A stretch of DNA of 11,403 bases from Methanoregulaceae archaeon (GCA_028679275.1 JAJRBV010000100.1:1-11403), one strand, 5' to 3'. Positions 1 through 5,882 are shown, numbered from the stretch's first letter. Translations and numbers: made by a program. Notes: generated from the letters alone by a model not told the origin.

Positions 1-594
1 CTTCATCGCGTCCATGGTGGCAACGTCCTGAGGGGTGGTGACGATGATTGCGCCGGTCACATTCGGGGCGAGCTGGATGATCGAGAGGGCTTCATCCCCG
101 GTACCGGGAGGCAGGTCGACAACGAGGAAGTCGAGGGTGCCCCAGTCTACATCAGAAAGGAACTGGGAGATCGCACTCATCTTCATCGGACCGCGCCAGA
201 TAACAGGGGTGCTCGTGTCAGGGAGGAGGAACGCCATGGAGATGACCGCAAGGTTGCCGGTCACCCTGACAGGCTCGATCATGTTCCCGAGCGTGGTGAG
301 CTTCTGGTGCTCGATACCGAGCATCTTAGGGACGTTCGGGCCATGGATGTCGAGGTCCATAAGTCCTGTCCTGTACCCATGTGCAGAGAGTGCAAACGCC
401 AGGTTCACGGAGACCGTGGACTTTCCGACACCCCCTTTGCCACTCAGCACAAGAATCACATGCTTTACATCGATCTTGGATTTTTCAGGGAGACCTTTTG
501 TCTTACCCTGTGCGGTGTCACAGGTCGCCGCACTCGGGCAGCCTTCACATTCGTGACTGCACTCCTCTTCACTCGTCTTCTTTTTATCCTTCAT
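1..594 (-). CDS. mrp: Mrp/NBP35-type Fe-S cluster carrier ATPase, N-terminal 198 residues (cut by window edge)
   Basis: A cytoplasmic P-loop ATPase of the Mrp/NBP35/ApbC family, which in characterised members holds an Fe-S cluster at a dimer interface and passes it to apo-proteins. Seen in the translation: a deviant Walker A motif SGKGGVGKST at residues 51-60, the DLDIHGP switch region with Asp80 and Asp82, and VVDLPPGTGDE around Asp160. The N-terminal tail is Lys/Glu-rich and holds four cysteines (12, 16, 19, 25) spaced CX3CX2CX5C, recalling the N-terminal cluster site of NBP35 rather than bacterial Mrp. The C-terminal CXXC bridging cluster ligand expected in this family would lie beyond the left edge, so the gene is partial, not broken. 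ATG at 594 was chosen because a GAGG (605-608) lies ten bases upstream and the P-loop domain follows at once. It lies 105 bases downstream of the ribonuclease HI gene, with its own likely promoter. Confidence 0.93.
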   Translation of the reverse strand, partial: MKDKKKTSEEECSHECEGCPSAATCDTAQGKTKGLPEKSKIDVKHVILVLSGKGGVGKSTVSVNLAFALSAHGYRTGLMDLDIHGPNVPKMLGIEHQKLTTLGNMIEPVRVTGNLAVISMAFLLPDTSTPVIWRGPMKMSAISQFLSDVDWGTLDFLVVDLPPGTGDEALSIIQLAPNVTGAIIVTTPQDVATMDAMK

Positions 595-604
595 TAAAAA
601 ACAG

Positions 605-648
605 CCTCATTCGTGTGCAGGTGTAGTATTGGAAAAAATGAAATAAAG
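605..648 (-). promoter_or_regulatory. Probable promoter and Shine-Dalgarno of the Mrp/NBP35 gene
   Basis: On the minus strand a TATA-like CTTTATTTC lies at 640-648, predicting transcription start near 618, about 24 bases before the ATG at 594. A GAGG at 605-608 could pair with 16S rRNA. A second TATA-like stretch (TGTATATC, about 651-658) is an alternative. This is motif reading only. Confidence 0.4.
633..638 (-). terminator. Oligo-T terminator candidate after ribonuclease HI
   Basis: Six consecutive T on the minus strand, about 62 bases after the ribonuclease HI stop codon. Archaeal RNA polymerases terminate at T runs without needing a hairpin. It lies within the likely promoter region of the next gene, so it would separate the two transcripts. 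Confidence 0.35.
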
Positions 649-699
649 AGATATACATGTGGGCAAAGATTCCTGCACCGATTCCTTCACATTTCCCTC

Positions 700-1137
700 T
701 CAGTCTCCCCGTTCCCGGTCAAGGACGGCATTGCAGAGCTGATCTGCCTTTGCGATACACGGCTGATCCCTCGGGACGGAATGGAACTCAATCTTTTGGA
801 AATTTCCGGAGACCGATTTCGCTTCACGGTACAGGGGTATAAGACGGGGCGAAGCGACCCGGTATATCCCGTTCATCTGCCTCACGACAAGCTCGCTGTC
901 CGAATAAACAGAGAGCCTTGCAGGCCCGTGTCTGAGGGCTGCCCGGAGACCTTCGATGAGCCCGCGATATTCGGCCTCGTTGTTCGTCCCCCTGCCGATA
1001 CTTCCTGCACGCTCCTCGATGAGATTCCGATATTCATCGAGCAGGATATACGCCCATGCCGAAGGCCCGGGATTCCCCCGGGATGCCCCGTCAGAATAGA
1101 GGTACAGTGCTTTCTCACCTCCCAATCCCAGATCCAT
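700..1137 (-). CDS. rnhA: Ribonuclease HI, archaeal short form, 145 aa
   Basis: Endonuclease that cleaves the RNA strand of RNA/DNA hybrids, removing primers and R-loops with a two-metal mechanism. The product matches the single-domain RNase HI fold: YSDGASRGNPGPSAWAY at residues 14-30 with catalytic Asp16, GTNNEAEYRGLIEGL at 50-64 with Glu54, VYSDSELVV at 77-85 with Asp80, and ADQLCNA at 131-137 with the fourth acidic residue Asp132. There is no N-terminal hybrid-binding domain, and the basic protrusion of E. coli RNase HI appears to be missing, as in other archaeal forms. The frame stays open upstream to 1473, but that stretch overlaps the divergent PEBP gene and shows no RNase H similarity. 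The ATG at 1137 has a good ribosome site (AGGAG, 1143-1147, five bases upstream) and the domain starts directly after it. Its stop is followed by a T run at 633-638. Confidence 0.93.
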   Translation of the reverse strand: MDLGLGGEKALYLYSDGASRGNPGPSAWAYILLDEYRNLIEERAGSIGRGTNNEAEYRGLIEGLRAALRHGPARLSVYSDSELVVRQMNGIYRVASPRLIPLYREAKSVSGNFQKIEFHSVPRDQPCIAKADQLCNAVLDRERGD

Positions 1138-1142
1138 GCCTG

Positions 1143-1193
1143 CTCCTAGATATTCAGCCGGCAGGATATGGGCTTTTCCCAGGAGGTATATCC
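1143..1193 (-). promoter_or_regulatory. rnhA: Possible promoter and Shine-Dalgarno of ribonuclease HI
   Basis: GGATATACC on the minus strand (1185-1193) is a modest TATA match that predicts a start near 1163 and a leader of about 26 bases carrying AGGAG at 1143-1147. The TATA candidate lies inside the loop of the inverted repeat 1167-1216. The Shine-Dalgarno is convincing; the TATA call is weak. Confidence 0.35.
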
Positions 1194-1216
1194 CGGGATG
1201 CCCTGAAAAGCCCATA
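1167..1216. repeat. Perfect 12-bp inverted repeat in the rnhA/PEBP intergenic region
   Basis: TATGGGCTTTTC at 1167-1178 is the exact reverse complement of GAAAAGCCCATA at 1205-1216, with 26 bases between. It lies in the 163-bp divergent intergenic region and straddles the TATA candidate for ribonuclease HI. It could be an operator for a dimeric regulator, or a hairpin if transcribed. Neither arm is followed by a T run, so it does not look like a terminator. Confidence 0.75.
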
Positions 1217-1222
1217 GGAGGC

Positions 1223-1236
1223 CTGGTATCTGGTAT
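1223..1236. repeat. Tandem heptamer CTGGTAT x2
   Basis: Two directly adjacent copies of CTGGTAT, followed by the partial match CCTGG, about 65 bases upstream of the PEBP start. It could be an activator site or chance; nothing else supports a role. Confidence 0.35.
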
Positions 1237-1272
1237 CCTGGCGCACAGGAAATATTTCGGGCGGAGAACCTG

Positions 1273-1300
1273 CTTTATACCCCTCTGCCGATATCTTTTT
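1273..1300 (+). promoter_or_regulatory. TATA promoter of the PEBP-family gene, predicting a leaderless transcript
   Basis: CTTTATAC at 1273-1280 is a good archaeal TATA box. Its centre is about 26 bases before the ATG at 1301, so transcription should start at or within a base or two of the start codon. There is no Shine-Dalgarno before the ATG, which agrees with a leaderless mRNA. Confidence 0.6.
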
Positions 1301-1753
1301 ATGGACCCTCTTGTAATAAAACTCGATTTCCTGGAGTTTCCCCCGACCCATACCTGTGACGGTGCCAATATCTCACCGCGTATCAGGATTTCAGGACTTA
1401 AGGCTGCATCGGTCGCTGTAATGGCCGTCAACCCCTTCCAGCCGTCCTGTTGCTCGTTCTGCCCCTGGCTCATATGGAACCTTCCTGCGGGAGGAGAGAT
1501 CCCTGCCGGGATACCTGCAGAGGAGGTAGTTTCGGCCCCCGTCCCTGCAGCACAGGGTATGAATGATTTCGGGAAGATCGGATATTCCGGCCCCTGTCCC
1601 CCCGGGGGTGCAACCCACCGCTATACCTTCAAGGTATATGGGCTCGATGCCATGCTCGACCTTCCGCCCGGTGCGACCAAAGCTGATCTGATCGGGGCAA
1701 TGCGGGGGCACGTGATACAGTACGGCGAGACGACTGCTCTGTACACCCGGTAA
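1301..1753 (+). CDS. YbhB/YbcL-type phosphatidylethanolamine-binding (PEBP/RKIP) family protein with altered pocket, 150 aa
   Basis: Small soluble protein of the PEBP family; bacterial and archaeal members have no settled function. Family marks seen: HTCDGANISPRI at residues 17-28, WLIWNLP at 56-62, GMNDFGKIGYSGPCPPGG at 86-103, HRYTFKVYGLD at 106-116, and a C-terminal stretch resembling the usual gHv...Y.R ending. The anion-pocket motifs differ from consensus: the usual DPDAP reads NPFQP (44-48), and the usual HW of the segment before wNIP reads PW (55-56), so two pocket residues expected to be Asp and His are replaced. His106 is kept. The segment also has three cysteines (50, 51, 54). ATG 1301 was chosen over upstream in-frame starts because homology begins there and a TATA box lies 26 bases upstream. 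The gene is divergent from ribonuclease HI and convergent with aIF5A. Confidence 0.87.
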   Translation: MDPLVIKLDFLEFPPTHTCDGANISPRIRISGLKAASVAVMAVNPFQPSCCSFCPWLIWNLPAGGEIPAGIPAEEVVSAPVPAAQGMNDFGKIGYSGPCPPGGATHRYTFKVYGLDAMLDLPPGATKADLIGAMRGHVIQYGETTALYTR

Positions 1754-1799
1754 AATCAGGGTTGAAAGGGATGAATATGCATCAAAAAGAGCGGATCAG

Positions 1800-1806
1800 A
1801 AAAAAA
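1800..1806 (-). terminator. T7 terminator of aIF5A
   Basis: Seven T on the minus strand, 20 bases after the aIF5A stop codon and inside the 72-bp convergent gap with the PEBP gene. It fits an archaeal intrinsic terminator. No strong hairpin precedes it. Confidence 0.55.
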
Positions 1807-1825
1807 TATTCTTCCAGATGAGGGG

Positions 1826-2209
1826 TCAATCGAGATCGAGCTTTTTCTTACCAAGGGACTCGATGTAGGTAATCTCTTTTCCAACCTCAACCTGCCCTGC
1901 TTTGTCGGGAGGGATCTCAATTTCGAAGTTTGTATATTCTTTCATATCCATGAGCGTGGCAGTCGTCCCGGCAATGGTGATTACCTGGCCGCTTTTCCGC
2001 TCCACGATAGGAACATATGTCTTTGCAGAGACCGGCTGGACGATCGAGCGCTTGACTCCGTCAAAGATACCTACGGCATCGATGCGTGCCTTCGCTGCGC
2101 CATGTTTCCCTGGTTTTGACACAGAGATACCAAGGATCTTGCATGGCTCCTCATCGATAACGACATAGCGCCCCTCCTTTAGTTTTCCAACTTCTGTCTG
2201 TTCTTTCAT
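1826..2209 (-). CDS. eif5A: Translation factor aIF5A (hypusine-containing), 127 aa
   Basis: Archaeal homologue of eIF5A and bacterial EF-P. It binds between the P and E sites of the ribosome and relieves stalling, for example at polyproline. The N-terminal SH3-like domain carries the modification loop SKPGKHGAAKAR at residues 31-42; Lys35 corresponds to the lysine turned into (deoxy)hypusine in characterised members. The C-terminal OB-fold domain follows from about residue 70 to the end. Length is usual for archaeal members (about 125-135). The ATG at 2209 begins just ahead of the conserved domain. No strong Shine-Dalgarno is visible, and the leader predicted from the TATA-like octamer at 2244-2251 is only about a dozen bases. 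The gene is apparently single, ended by the T7 run at 1800-1806 and divergent from the IMPase gene. The modifying enzyme (deoxyhypusine synthase) is not encoded in this window. Confidence 0.96.
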   Translation of the reverse strand: MKEQTEVGKLKEGRYVVIDEEPCKILGISVSKPGKHGAAKARIDAVGIFDGVKRSIVQPVSAKTYVPIVERKSGQVITIAGTTATLMDMKEYTNFEIEIPPDKAGQVEVGKEITYIESLGKKKLDLD

Positions 2210-2243
2210 CCATTCACACTCGCTGAAGCGTATGCGCTACTTA

Positions 2244-2269
2244 ATTTATCTATACATGATGAGATAAAT
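2244..2269. promoter_or_regulatory. Divergent promoter pair: mirror-image TATA octamers for aIF5A and IMPase
   Basis: ATTTATCT (2244-2251) and AGATAAAT (2262-2269) are exact reverse complements, 10 bases apart. The right copy is placed 26 bases before the IMPase ATG at 2293, predicting a leaderless mRNA; no Shine-Dalgarno lies there. The left copy, read on the minus strand, would start transcription near 2222, about 12 bases before the aIF5A ATG. The same octamer thus serves as a TATA box in both directions. Confidence 0.55.
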
Positions 2270-2292
2270 ACACCCTAAAGAACCCTGATTCC

Positions 2293-3069
2293 ATGGACTT
2301 CCAGGCTGTTTGTGAACTCACCGCCCGTGCGGTTGCCGATGCGATCGGCCCTCTGATCGGTACCCCCGATGCCGGCAGGAACATCAGGATGGGGGCTGAC
2401 GGAACTCCCACGAAATACATCGATCTTGTTGCAGAGGAATGCGTCCTCGAGCACTTTGCCAGATATCCCCTCTGCAGGACTCTGATTTCAGAGGAGGCGG
2501 GAAAAGTCGTGATGGAGGGGGACAACGGTACGATCTTCCTTGACCCTGTCGATGGGACTTACAATGCTGTGGCCGGGATCCCTTTTTATGCCCTATCGAT
2601 TGCATACGCTGAAGAAGGATTCGTGAAAGATGCTTTTGTCCGGAACCTCGCGGGCACGGAAACATTCACCGCGAAGGCAGGAAAGGGGGCATTCCTCGAT
2701 GGAAAGCCGGTTTTTGTCTCAAAAACCTCCTCCCTTGACAAGAGCGCACTCTCGGTGTATGGCAGAAAATTCGATCCGGGCAGGGCAATGCAGCTGGGCC
2801 AGAAGATCCGCAGGTGGCGGCTGCTTGGGGCTTCAGCGCTCGAGCTCTCATATGTCGGGTGCGGCAGGCTGGACGGATTTATCGATCTTCGCGGGACGCT
2901 GAGAGTTACCGATGCGGCTGCCGGGATGCTGATCTGCACGGAGGCAGGCGGAACAGTGAGCGATCTCGAGGGAGAACCCCTCAGGTTTCCTGATGAGGTC
3001 AGCATCGGACGGTGCATGGTTGCAACAAATGGTGTAATGCACCGGAAGGTAATCGAATACCTGCGGTGA
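2293..3069 (+). CDS. Archaeal inositol-monophosphatase/fructose-1,6-bisphosphatase family phosphatase (possible NADP phosphatase), 258 aa
   Basis: Mg2+-dependent, Li+-sensitive-type sugar phosphatase fold. Archaeal relatives hydrolyse inositol 1-phosphate and fructose 1,6-bisphosphate, and some hydrolyse NADP. Metal-site motifs seen: ISEEAGK at residues 65-71 (Glu67/Glu68), LDPVDGTYN at 83-91 (Asp84, Asp87), [18 protein letters not shown] at 179-196, and VTDAAAG at 205-211 (Asp207). Length is usual for the family and all metal ligands are present, so it should be active. The ATG at 2293 lacks a Shine-Dalgarno but sits 26 bases after a TATA-like box, suggesting leaderless translation. Its stop lies four bases before the NAD kinase start, so the two are surely co-transcribed. 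In Methanocaldococcus jannaschii MJ0917 a domain of this family is fused to NAD kinase and acts as an NADP phosphatase; I infer this as one candidate role, with FBPase/IMPase activity as the alternative. Confidence 0.93.
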   Translation: MDFQAVCELTARAVADAIGPLIGTPDAGRNIRMGADGTPTKYIDLVAEECVLEHFARYPLCRTLISEEAGKVVMEGDNGTIFLDPVDGTYNAVAGIPFYALSIAYAEEGFVKDAFVRNLAGTETFTAKAGKGAFLDGKPVFVSKTSSLDKSALSVYGRKFDPGRAMQLGQKIRRWRLLGASALELSYVGCGRLDGFIDLRGTLRVTDAAAGMLICTEAGGTVSDLEGEPLRFPDEVSIGRCMVATNGVMHRKVIEYLR

Positions 3070-3073
3070 ACCC

Positions 3074-3886
3074 ATGAAATGCCTGATGGTATCCCGGATT
3101 GATGACAAAAAAGCCCTCCAGTATACAGGAGCACTCGGAGATACCCTCAGAAAATCCGGAATCGAAGTCCTGTTCGAGGCAGAGACTGCACTCGCACTTA
3201 GGCGGCATGGGCCGACATTAACCGGGGCGCACCCGGATATTGCTATTATCGTTGGAGGAGATGGTACAATCCTCCGTACCGTGCAGAATATGACCCTGCA
3301 GGTACCTGTCATCGGGATAAACTGGGGCGAGGTAGGGTTCCTGGCTGACCTTGAGCCGGACGAGGCAGAGGATGTTCTCACCACTATCTCAGATGGATTT
3401 TTGGTTGAGCCGAGAATGAGACTCTCCTTCTTTGTCGGTGACAGCTATATCGGGGATGCCCTCAATGAAGTCCTGATCGTCACCAGCCGGCCGGCCAAGA
3501 TGCTCAAATTCGGGGTGATCATTGACGGAATACTCTCGGAACGTTTCAGGTCAGACGGTCTTCTTGTCAGCACACCTACAGGCTCCACTGCATATGCAAT
3601 GAGTGCCGGCGGCCCGATCATCGATCCCCGTATCGAGGGAGCGCTCCTTGTCCCTCTTGCGCCGTACATGCTTTCATCACGGCCACACCTCATCAGCAGT
3701 GACCGCTCGCTTGAAATAAGGCTCGAGAGTGCAAAACCCGCTAACCTCGTTATTGACGGTCAGAAGAGTATGGACCTCGGATGTGAAGCCACCATCATGG
3801 TTAAAAAATCTGACACTCCTGCCCTCTTTGTCGACGTGGGAAGGAACTTTTTTGAGAAAGTTGACCAGAAGCTTCGCCGGTTGTAG
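3074..3886 (+). CDS. nadK: NAD kinase (ATP/polyphosphate-NAD kinase), 270 aa
   Basis: Phosphorylates the 2'-hydroxyl of NAD to make NADP. Family marks: VGGDGTILR at residues 60-68 (the GGDGT nucleotide motif with Asp63), [13 protein letters not shown] at 81-93, the Asn131-Glu132 pair, [23 protein letters not shown] at 159-181, and a C-terminal stretch with LVIDGQ. Length is usual and all the hallmarks are intact. The start at 3074 is supported by GGTGA (3065-3069), which overlaps the stop of the IMPase gene and ends four bases before the ATG, indicating coupled translation. It is the second and last gene of a two-gene unit; eight T at 3901-3908 follow. Having kinase and candidate NADP phosphatase in one transcript would let both sides of the NAD/NADP conversion be made together; that is an inference. 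Confidence 0.96.
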   Translation: MKCLMVSRIDDKKALQYTGALGDTLRKSGIEVLFEAETALALRRHGPTLTGAHPDIAIIVGGDGTILRTVQNMTLQVPVIGINWGEVGFLADLEPDEAEDVLTTISDGFLVEPRMRLSFFVGDSYIGDALNEVLIVTSRPAKMLKFGVIIDGILSERFRSDGLLVSTPTGSTAYAMSAGGPIIDPRIEGALLVPLAPYMLSSRPHLISSDRSLEIRLESAKPANLVIDGQKSMDLGCEATIMVKKSDTPALFVDVGRNFFEKVDQKLRRL

Positions 3887-3900
3887 GAATACCTTCCACA

Positions 3901-3908
3901 TTTTTTTT
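3901..3908 (+). terminator. T8 terminator of the IMPase-nadK unit
   Basis: Eight consecutive T begin 14 bases after the nadK stop, in the 84-bp convergent gap. It fits an archaeal T-run terminator; no clear hairpin precedes it. Confidence 0.6.
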
Positions 3909-3959
3909 CCGCTCCTGATATGTGCATGCAGGGGAAGTTGTCATAGCCGCACCAGGATC

Positions 3960-3965
3960 AAAAAA
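3960..3965 (-). terminator. T6 terminator of the PP2C phosphatase gene
   Basis: Six T on the minus strand start five bases after the PP2C stop at 3971-3973. Together with the T8 on the other strand it closes both convergent transcripts. Confidence 0.45.
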
Positions 3966-3970
3966 TAACC

Positions 3971-4744
3971 TCACTTATTTACCAAGTCATTCCTGCCGAT
4001 CCATTCTGCAACAACAACCGTGATATTGTCCCGGCTCCTTTCCCGAGCTTTCTCAACAAGCGTATCACAGATCCCGGGTATTCCCATGCCACGCATGATC
4101 GCGAGGATATCCGGATCTCCAAGGCCATCCATCAGCCCGTCCGAGCAGAGGAGAAGTCGTGATCCCCCGAGACTGTATGCGAATATATCAGGCTGTTCCC
4201 CTCTTCTCCCTACGATTCGGGTGACGATATGCTTCATGGGATGACGTTCCGCCTCGGCAGGGGTGAGAATACCTTCTTCGACAAGCTCCTGGACACGGGA
4301 GTGATCCCGTGTAATCCGACGCATCCGCTGGGCGACCAGGTACGCACGGGAATCCCCGATACTCCCGATAATACAGTCATCCGCCTCGGTGATCATTGCC
4401 GCAACCAGTGTCGTACCAAGCCCGGTATATGCCATGTTCTGTTCACCGGCTGCGATTACCGCGTTGTTTGCCTCGAGGAATGCTTGCTCCATCAGTTGTT
4501 TCATCTGCTCAACGCCGAGATCCCGGATGAGTGAAAGCTGATCGCCCATAACTCTCATAAGGGTACTGACGGCAAGCGCGCTCGCAATCTCACCGGCCGG
4601 GTGACCCCCCAGCCCATCGGCGACAGCAAGCAGATATACCGTTCCAAGGGGGTGATCATACCGTTGCACTCCGCACGCATCCTCATTTCCCGTCCGGATC
4701 CCGGCATCGGAACGGTTGCAGATACGAAGGGTACTTTTTTCCAT
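3971..4744 (-). CDS. PP2C-type (PPM) Ser/Thr protein phosphatase, 257 aa
   Basis: Metal-dependent phosphoserine/phosphothreonine phosphatase of the bacterial Stp/PrpC type. All PPM motifs are present: RTGNEDA at residues 17-23 (metal Asp22), VADGLGGHPAGE at 41-52 (Asp43, Gly44), TGLGTTLVAA at 107-116, IGDSRAYL at 129-136, TRDHS at 145-149, LLLCSDGLMDGL at 197-208 (Asp202), and SRDNITVVV near 237-245 (Asp239, Asn240). It is a stand-alone catalytic domain without membrane segments or sensor domains, so probably a cytoplasmic, active enzyme. The ATG at 4744 is just upstream of the first motif; no strong Shine-Dalgarno is seen. A strong TATA-like GATATAAA lies about 100 bases upstream, pointing to its own transcript with a leader of about 77 bases. 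Neighbours (tRNA methyltransferase, chaperones) give no clue to the substrate, and no protein kinase is encoded in the window. Confidence 0.94.
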   Translation of the reverse strand: MEKSTLRICNRSDAGIRTGNEDACGVQRYDHPLGTVYLLAVADGLGGHPAGEIASALAVSTLMRVMGDQLSLIRDLGVEQMKQLMEQAFLEANNAVIAAGEQNMAYTGLGTTLVAAMITEADDCIIGSIGDSRAYLVAQRMRRITRDHSRVQELVEEGILTPAEAERHPMKHIVTRIVGRRGEQPDIFAYSLGGSRLLLCSDGLMDGLGDPDILAIMRGMGIPGICDTLVEKARERSRDNITVVVAEWIGRNDLVNK

Positions 4745-4790
4745 AAGGGGTCTCGTTCCAGCAGAATTCTTTTACCCGGAATATGGGGCT

Positions 4791-4828
4791 GCCAGTTTTT
4801 TGATGGCCTCAATGACTGGGCAACTGGC
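4791..4828. repeat. 7-bp inverted repeat in the PP2C leader
   Basis: GCCAGTT at 4791-4797 and AACTGGC at 4822-4828 are exact complements, 24 bases apart. They lie at and just downstream of the predicted transcription start (about 4822), so this could be an operator overlapping the start site or a weak leader hairpin. It may also be chance. Confidence 0.4.
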
Positions 4829-4843
4829 TATCTGTTGTTATTT

Positions 4844-4851
4844 TTTATATC
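4844..4851 (-). promoter_or_regulatory. TATA box of the PP2C gene
   Basis: GATATAAA on the minus strand, followed by more A, is the best TATA match in the window and predicts a start near 4822. This separates the PP2C gene from the methyltransferase gene upstream, whose stop is at 4901. Confidence 0.55.
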
Positions 4852-4900
4852 TTAACATGCCCCGGATTTATCTTTTATCGGGAAAACTGAACTTTGATCT

Positions 4901-5857
4901 TCATCGTTCAAGGACCAGGATCCTCCTTGTCAGACTTTTATGGACCCTCTGGGCATAGCATGCCAGTACCGGCATCACCAGGGAAGCCTCTGATGAGATA
5001 TCCCGGTGAGTGACCACCACCGCCCTCTTTCCTGGCGCAAGAACTCGTCTGATCTCTGAAAGGGCATCACAATACAGCCCTTCAAGGCTCCCCGCAATAA
5101 TCGAGACCGACTGTCCGTAGGGAAGATCAGTGACAACGGCATCCATGCTGGCGTCCCTGAAAGGGAGGCAGGTGGTGTCAGCACGGACAAATGAAGCACA
5201 GGGCACATTTTTTCTGCTCCCGGAAACCATGAGCGGATCAATGTCGCTTCCGATACTCTGAGCCCCGATGAGTGATCCTTCAAGGATAATTCCACCCGTA
5301 CCGCAGAAGGGATCCAGCAGCCTCTCTCCAGGAGATACGAGGGAGATATTTACCAGTGCCCTGGCAAGACGGGGCATCATCACCCCTGGATGGAAGAATA
5401 CCCGGGAGCCGGGCCGCCGCCTCTCATAGGATGTGCGGTCAACATGCTGTATCACCCTTCCGAAATAGCACCGGTTTCCGGAAATTATCGCCCGGTACTC
5501 GAGGGAGGGATTCGAAAGACTGACCTTTCCCCGGATAATCGATCCAATCCTCCTTTCGAGAACAGGAACCGTTGTTTTCATATCAGATCCTGAAATCTTT
5601 TTTACCCGGGCGGCAAAGGGCGAATCTGCCGTAATCCCAAGATCCCGGACCATTGCAGTAAAGGATTCGGAATCTGCAGCAGATTCACCAAGATATTCAA
5701 GGACAGAGTGAGCCAGCGCCAGCCTGTTGAGCGAGGCGGGGGACCGGCAGTCTACTACTGCGACCTGCGGCCGGCAATCAGTGACCGTGCCCACCGCTTC
5801 AAGCTCTGCAAAAGGAAGAAGGGGATGTTCTCCCGAGAGCTCTATGATCAGTCTCAC
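4901..5857 (-). CDS. trmG10: tRNA (guanine10-N2)-methyltransferase, Trm-G10 type (THUMP + Rossmann methyltransferase), 318 aa
   Basis: S-adenosylmethionine-dependent enzyme of the archaeal Trm-G10/Trm11 family (TIGR01177 type), which methylates and dimethylates the amino group of G10 in tRNA. The N-terminal part (about 1-140) fits the ferredoxin-like plus THUMP tRNA-binding region. The catalytic part follows: RPGSRVFFHPGVMMPRLARA at 148-167, SAM motif LLDPFCGTGG at 180-189, acidic loop GSDIDP at 203-208, and motif IV TDLPYG at 242-247 where many relatives have DPPYG. Length (318) is close to characterised members (about 330). The start is GTG at 5857: an in-frame TAG lies two codons upstream, and the N-terminal strand begins directly. 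No clear Shine-Dalgarno is seen; a TATA-like box about 26-29 bases upstream points to an almost leaderless mRNA. It lies 97 bases after dnaJ on the same strand. Confidence 0.9.
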   Translation of the reverse strand: MRLIIELSGEHPLLPFAELEAVGTVTDCRPQVAVVDCRSPASLNRLALAHSVLEYLGESAADSESFTAMVRDLGITADSPFAARVKKISGSDMKTTVPVLERRIGSIIRGKVSLSNPSLEYRAIISGNRCYFGRVIQHVDRTSYERRRPGSRVFFHPGVMMPRLARALVNISLVSPGERLLDPFCGTGGIILEGSLIGAQSIGSDIDPLMVSGSRKNVPCASFVRADTTCLPFRDASMDAVVTDLPYGQSVSIIAGSLEGLYCDALSEIRRVLAPGKRAVVVTHRDISSEASLVMPVLACYAQRVHKSLTRRILVLER

Positions 5858-5882
5858 GTCCTAGTACAGTAGCAATCCGAGG

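Noticed and set aside
35..556. 173-residue open frame on the plus strand at the left edge
   Set aside because: It is antisense to the Mrp/NBP35 ATPase, whose P-loop and other motifs are unmistakable.
1136..1300. N-terminal extension of the PEBP protein from an ATG at 1136
   Set aside because: It would overlap the rnhA start and pass through the inverted repeat and the TATA box. Family similarity begins at the ATG at 1301.
1138..1473. N-terminal extension of ribonuclease HI to 257 residues
   Set aside because: The open frame runs through the divergent PEBP gene and its promoter, and the extra residues show no domain. The ATG at 1137 has a good ribosome site and starts right at the RNase H fold.
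2586..3384. Open frames of about 180 residues on the minus strand opposite the IMPase and nadK genes
   Set aside because: They are overlapped fully by two clear genes on the other strand, and their composition is typical of shadow frames.
4861..4882. Hairpin after trmG10 as a terminator (CCCG...CGGG with an AT-rich loop)
   Set aside because: The stem is only four pairs plus two after a bulge, and no T run follows on the minus strand.
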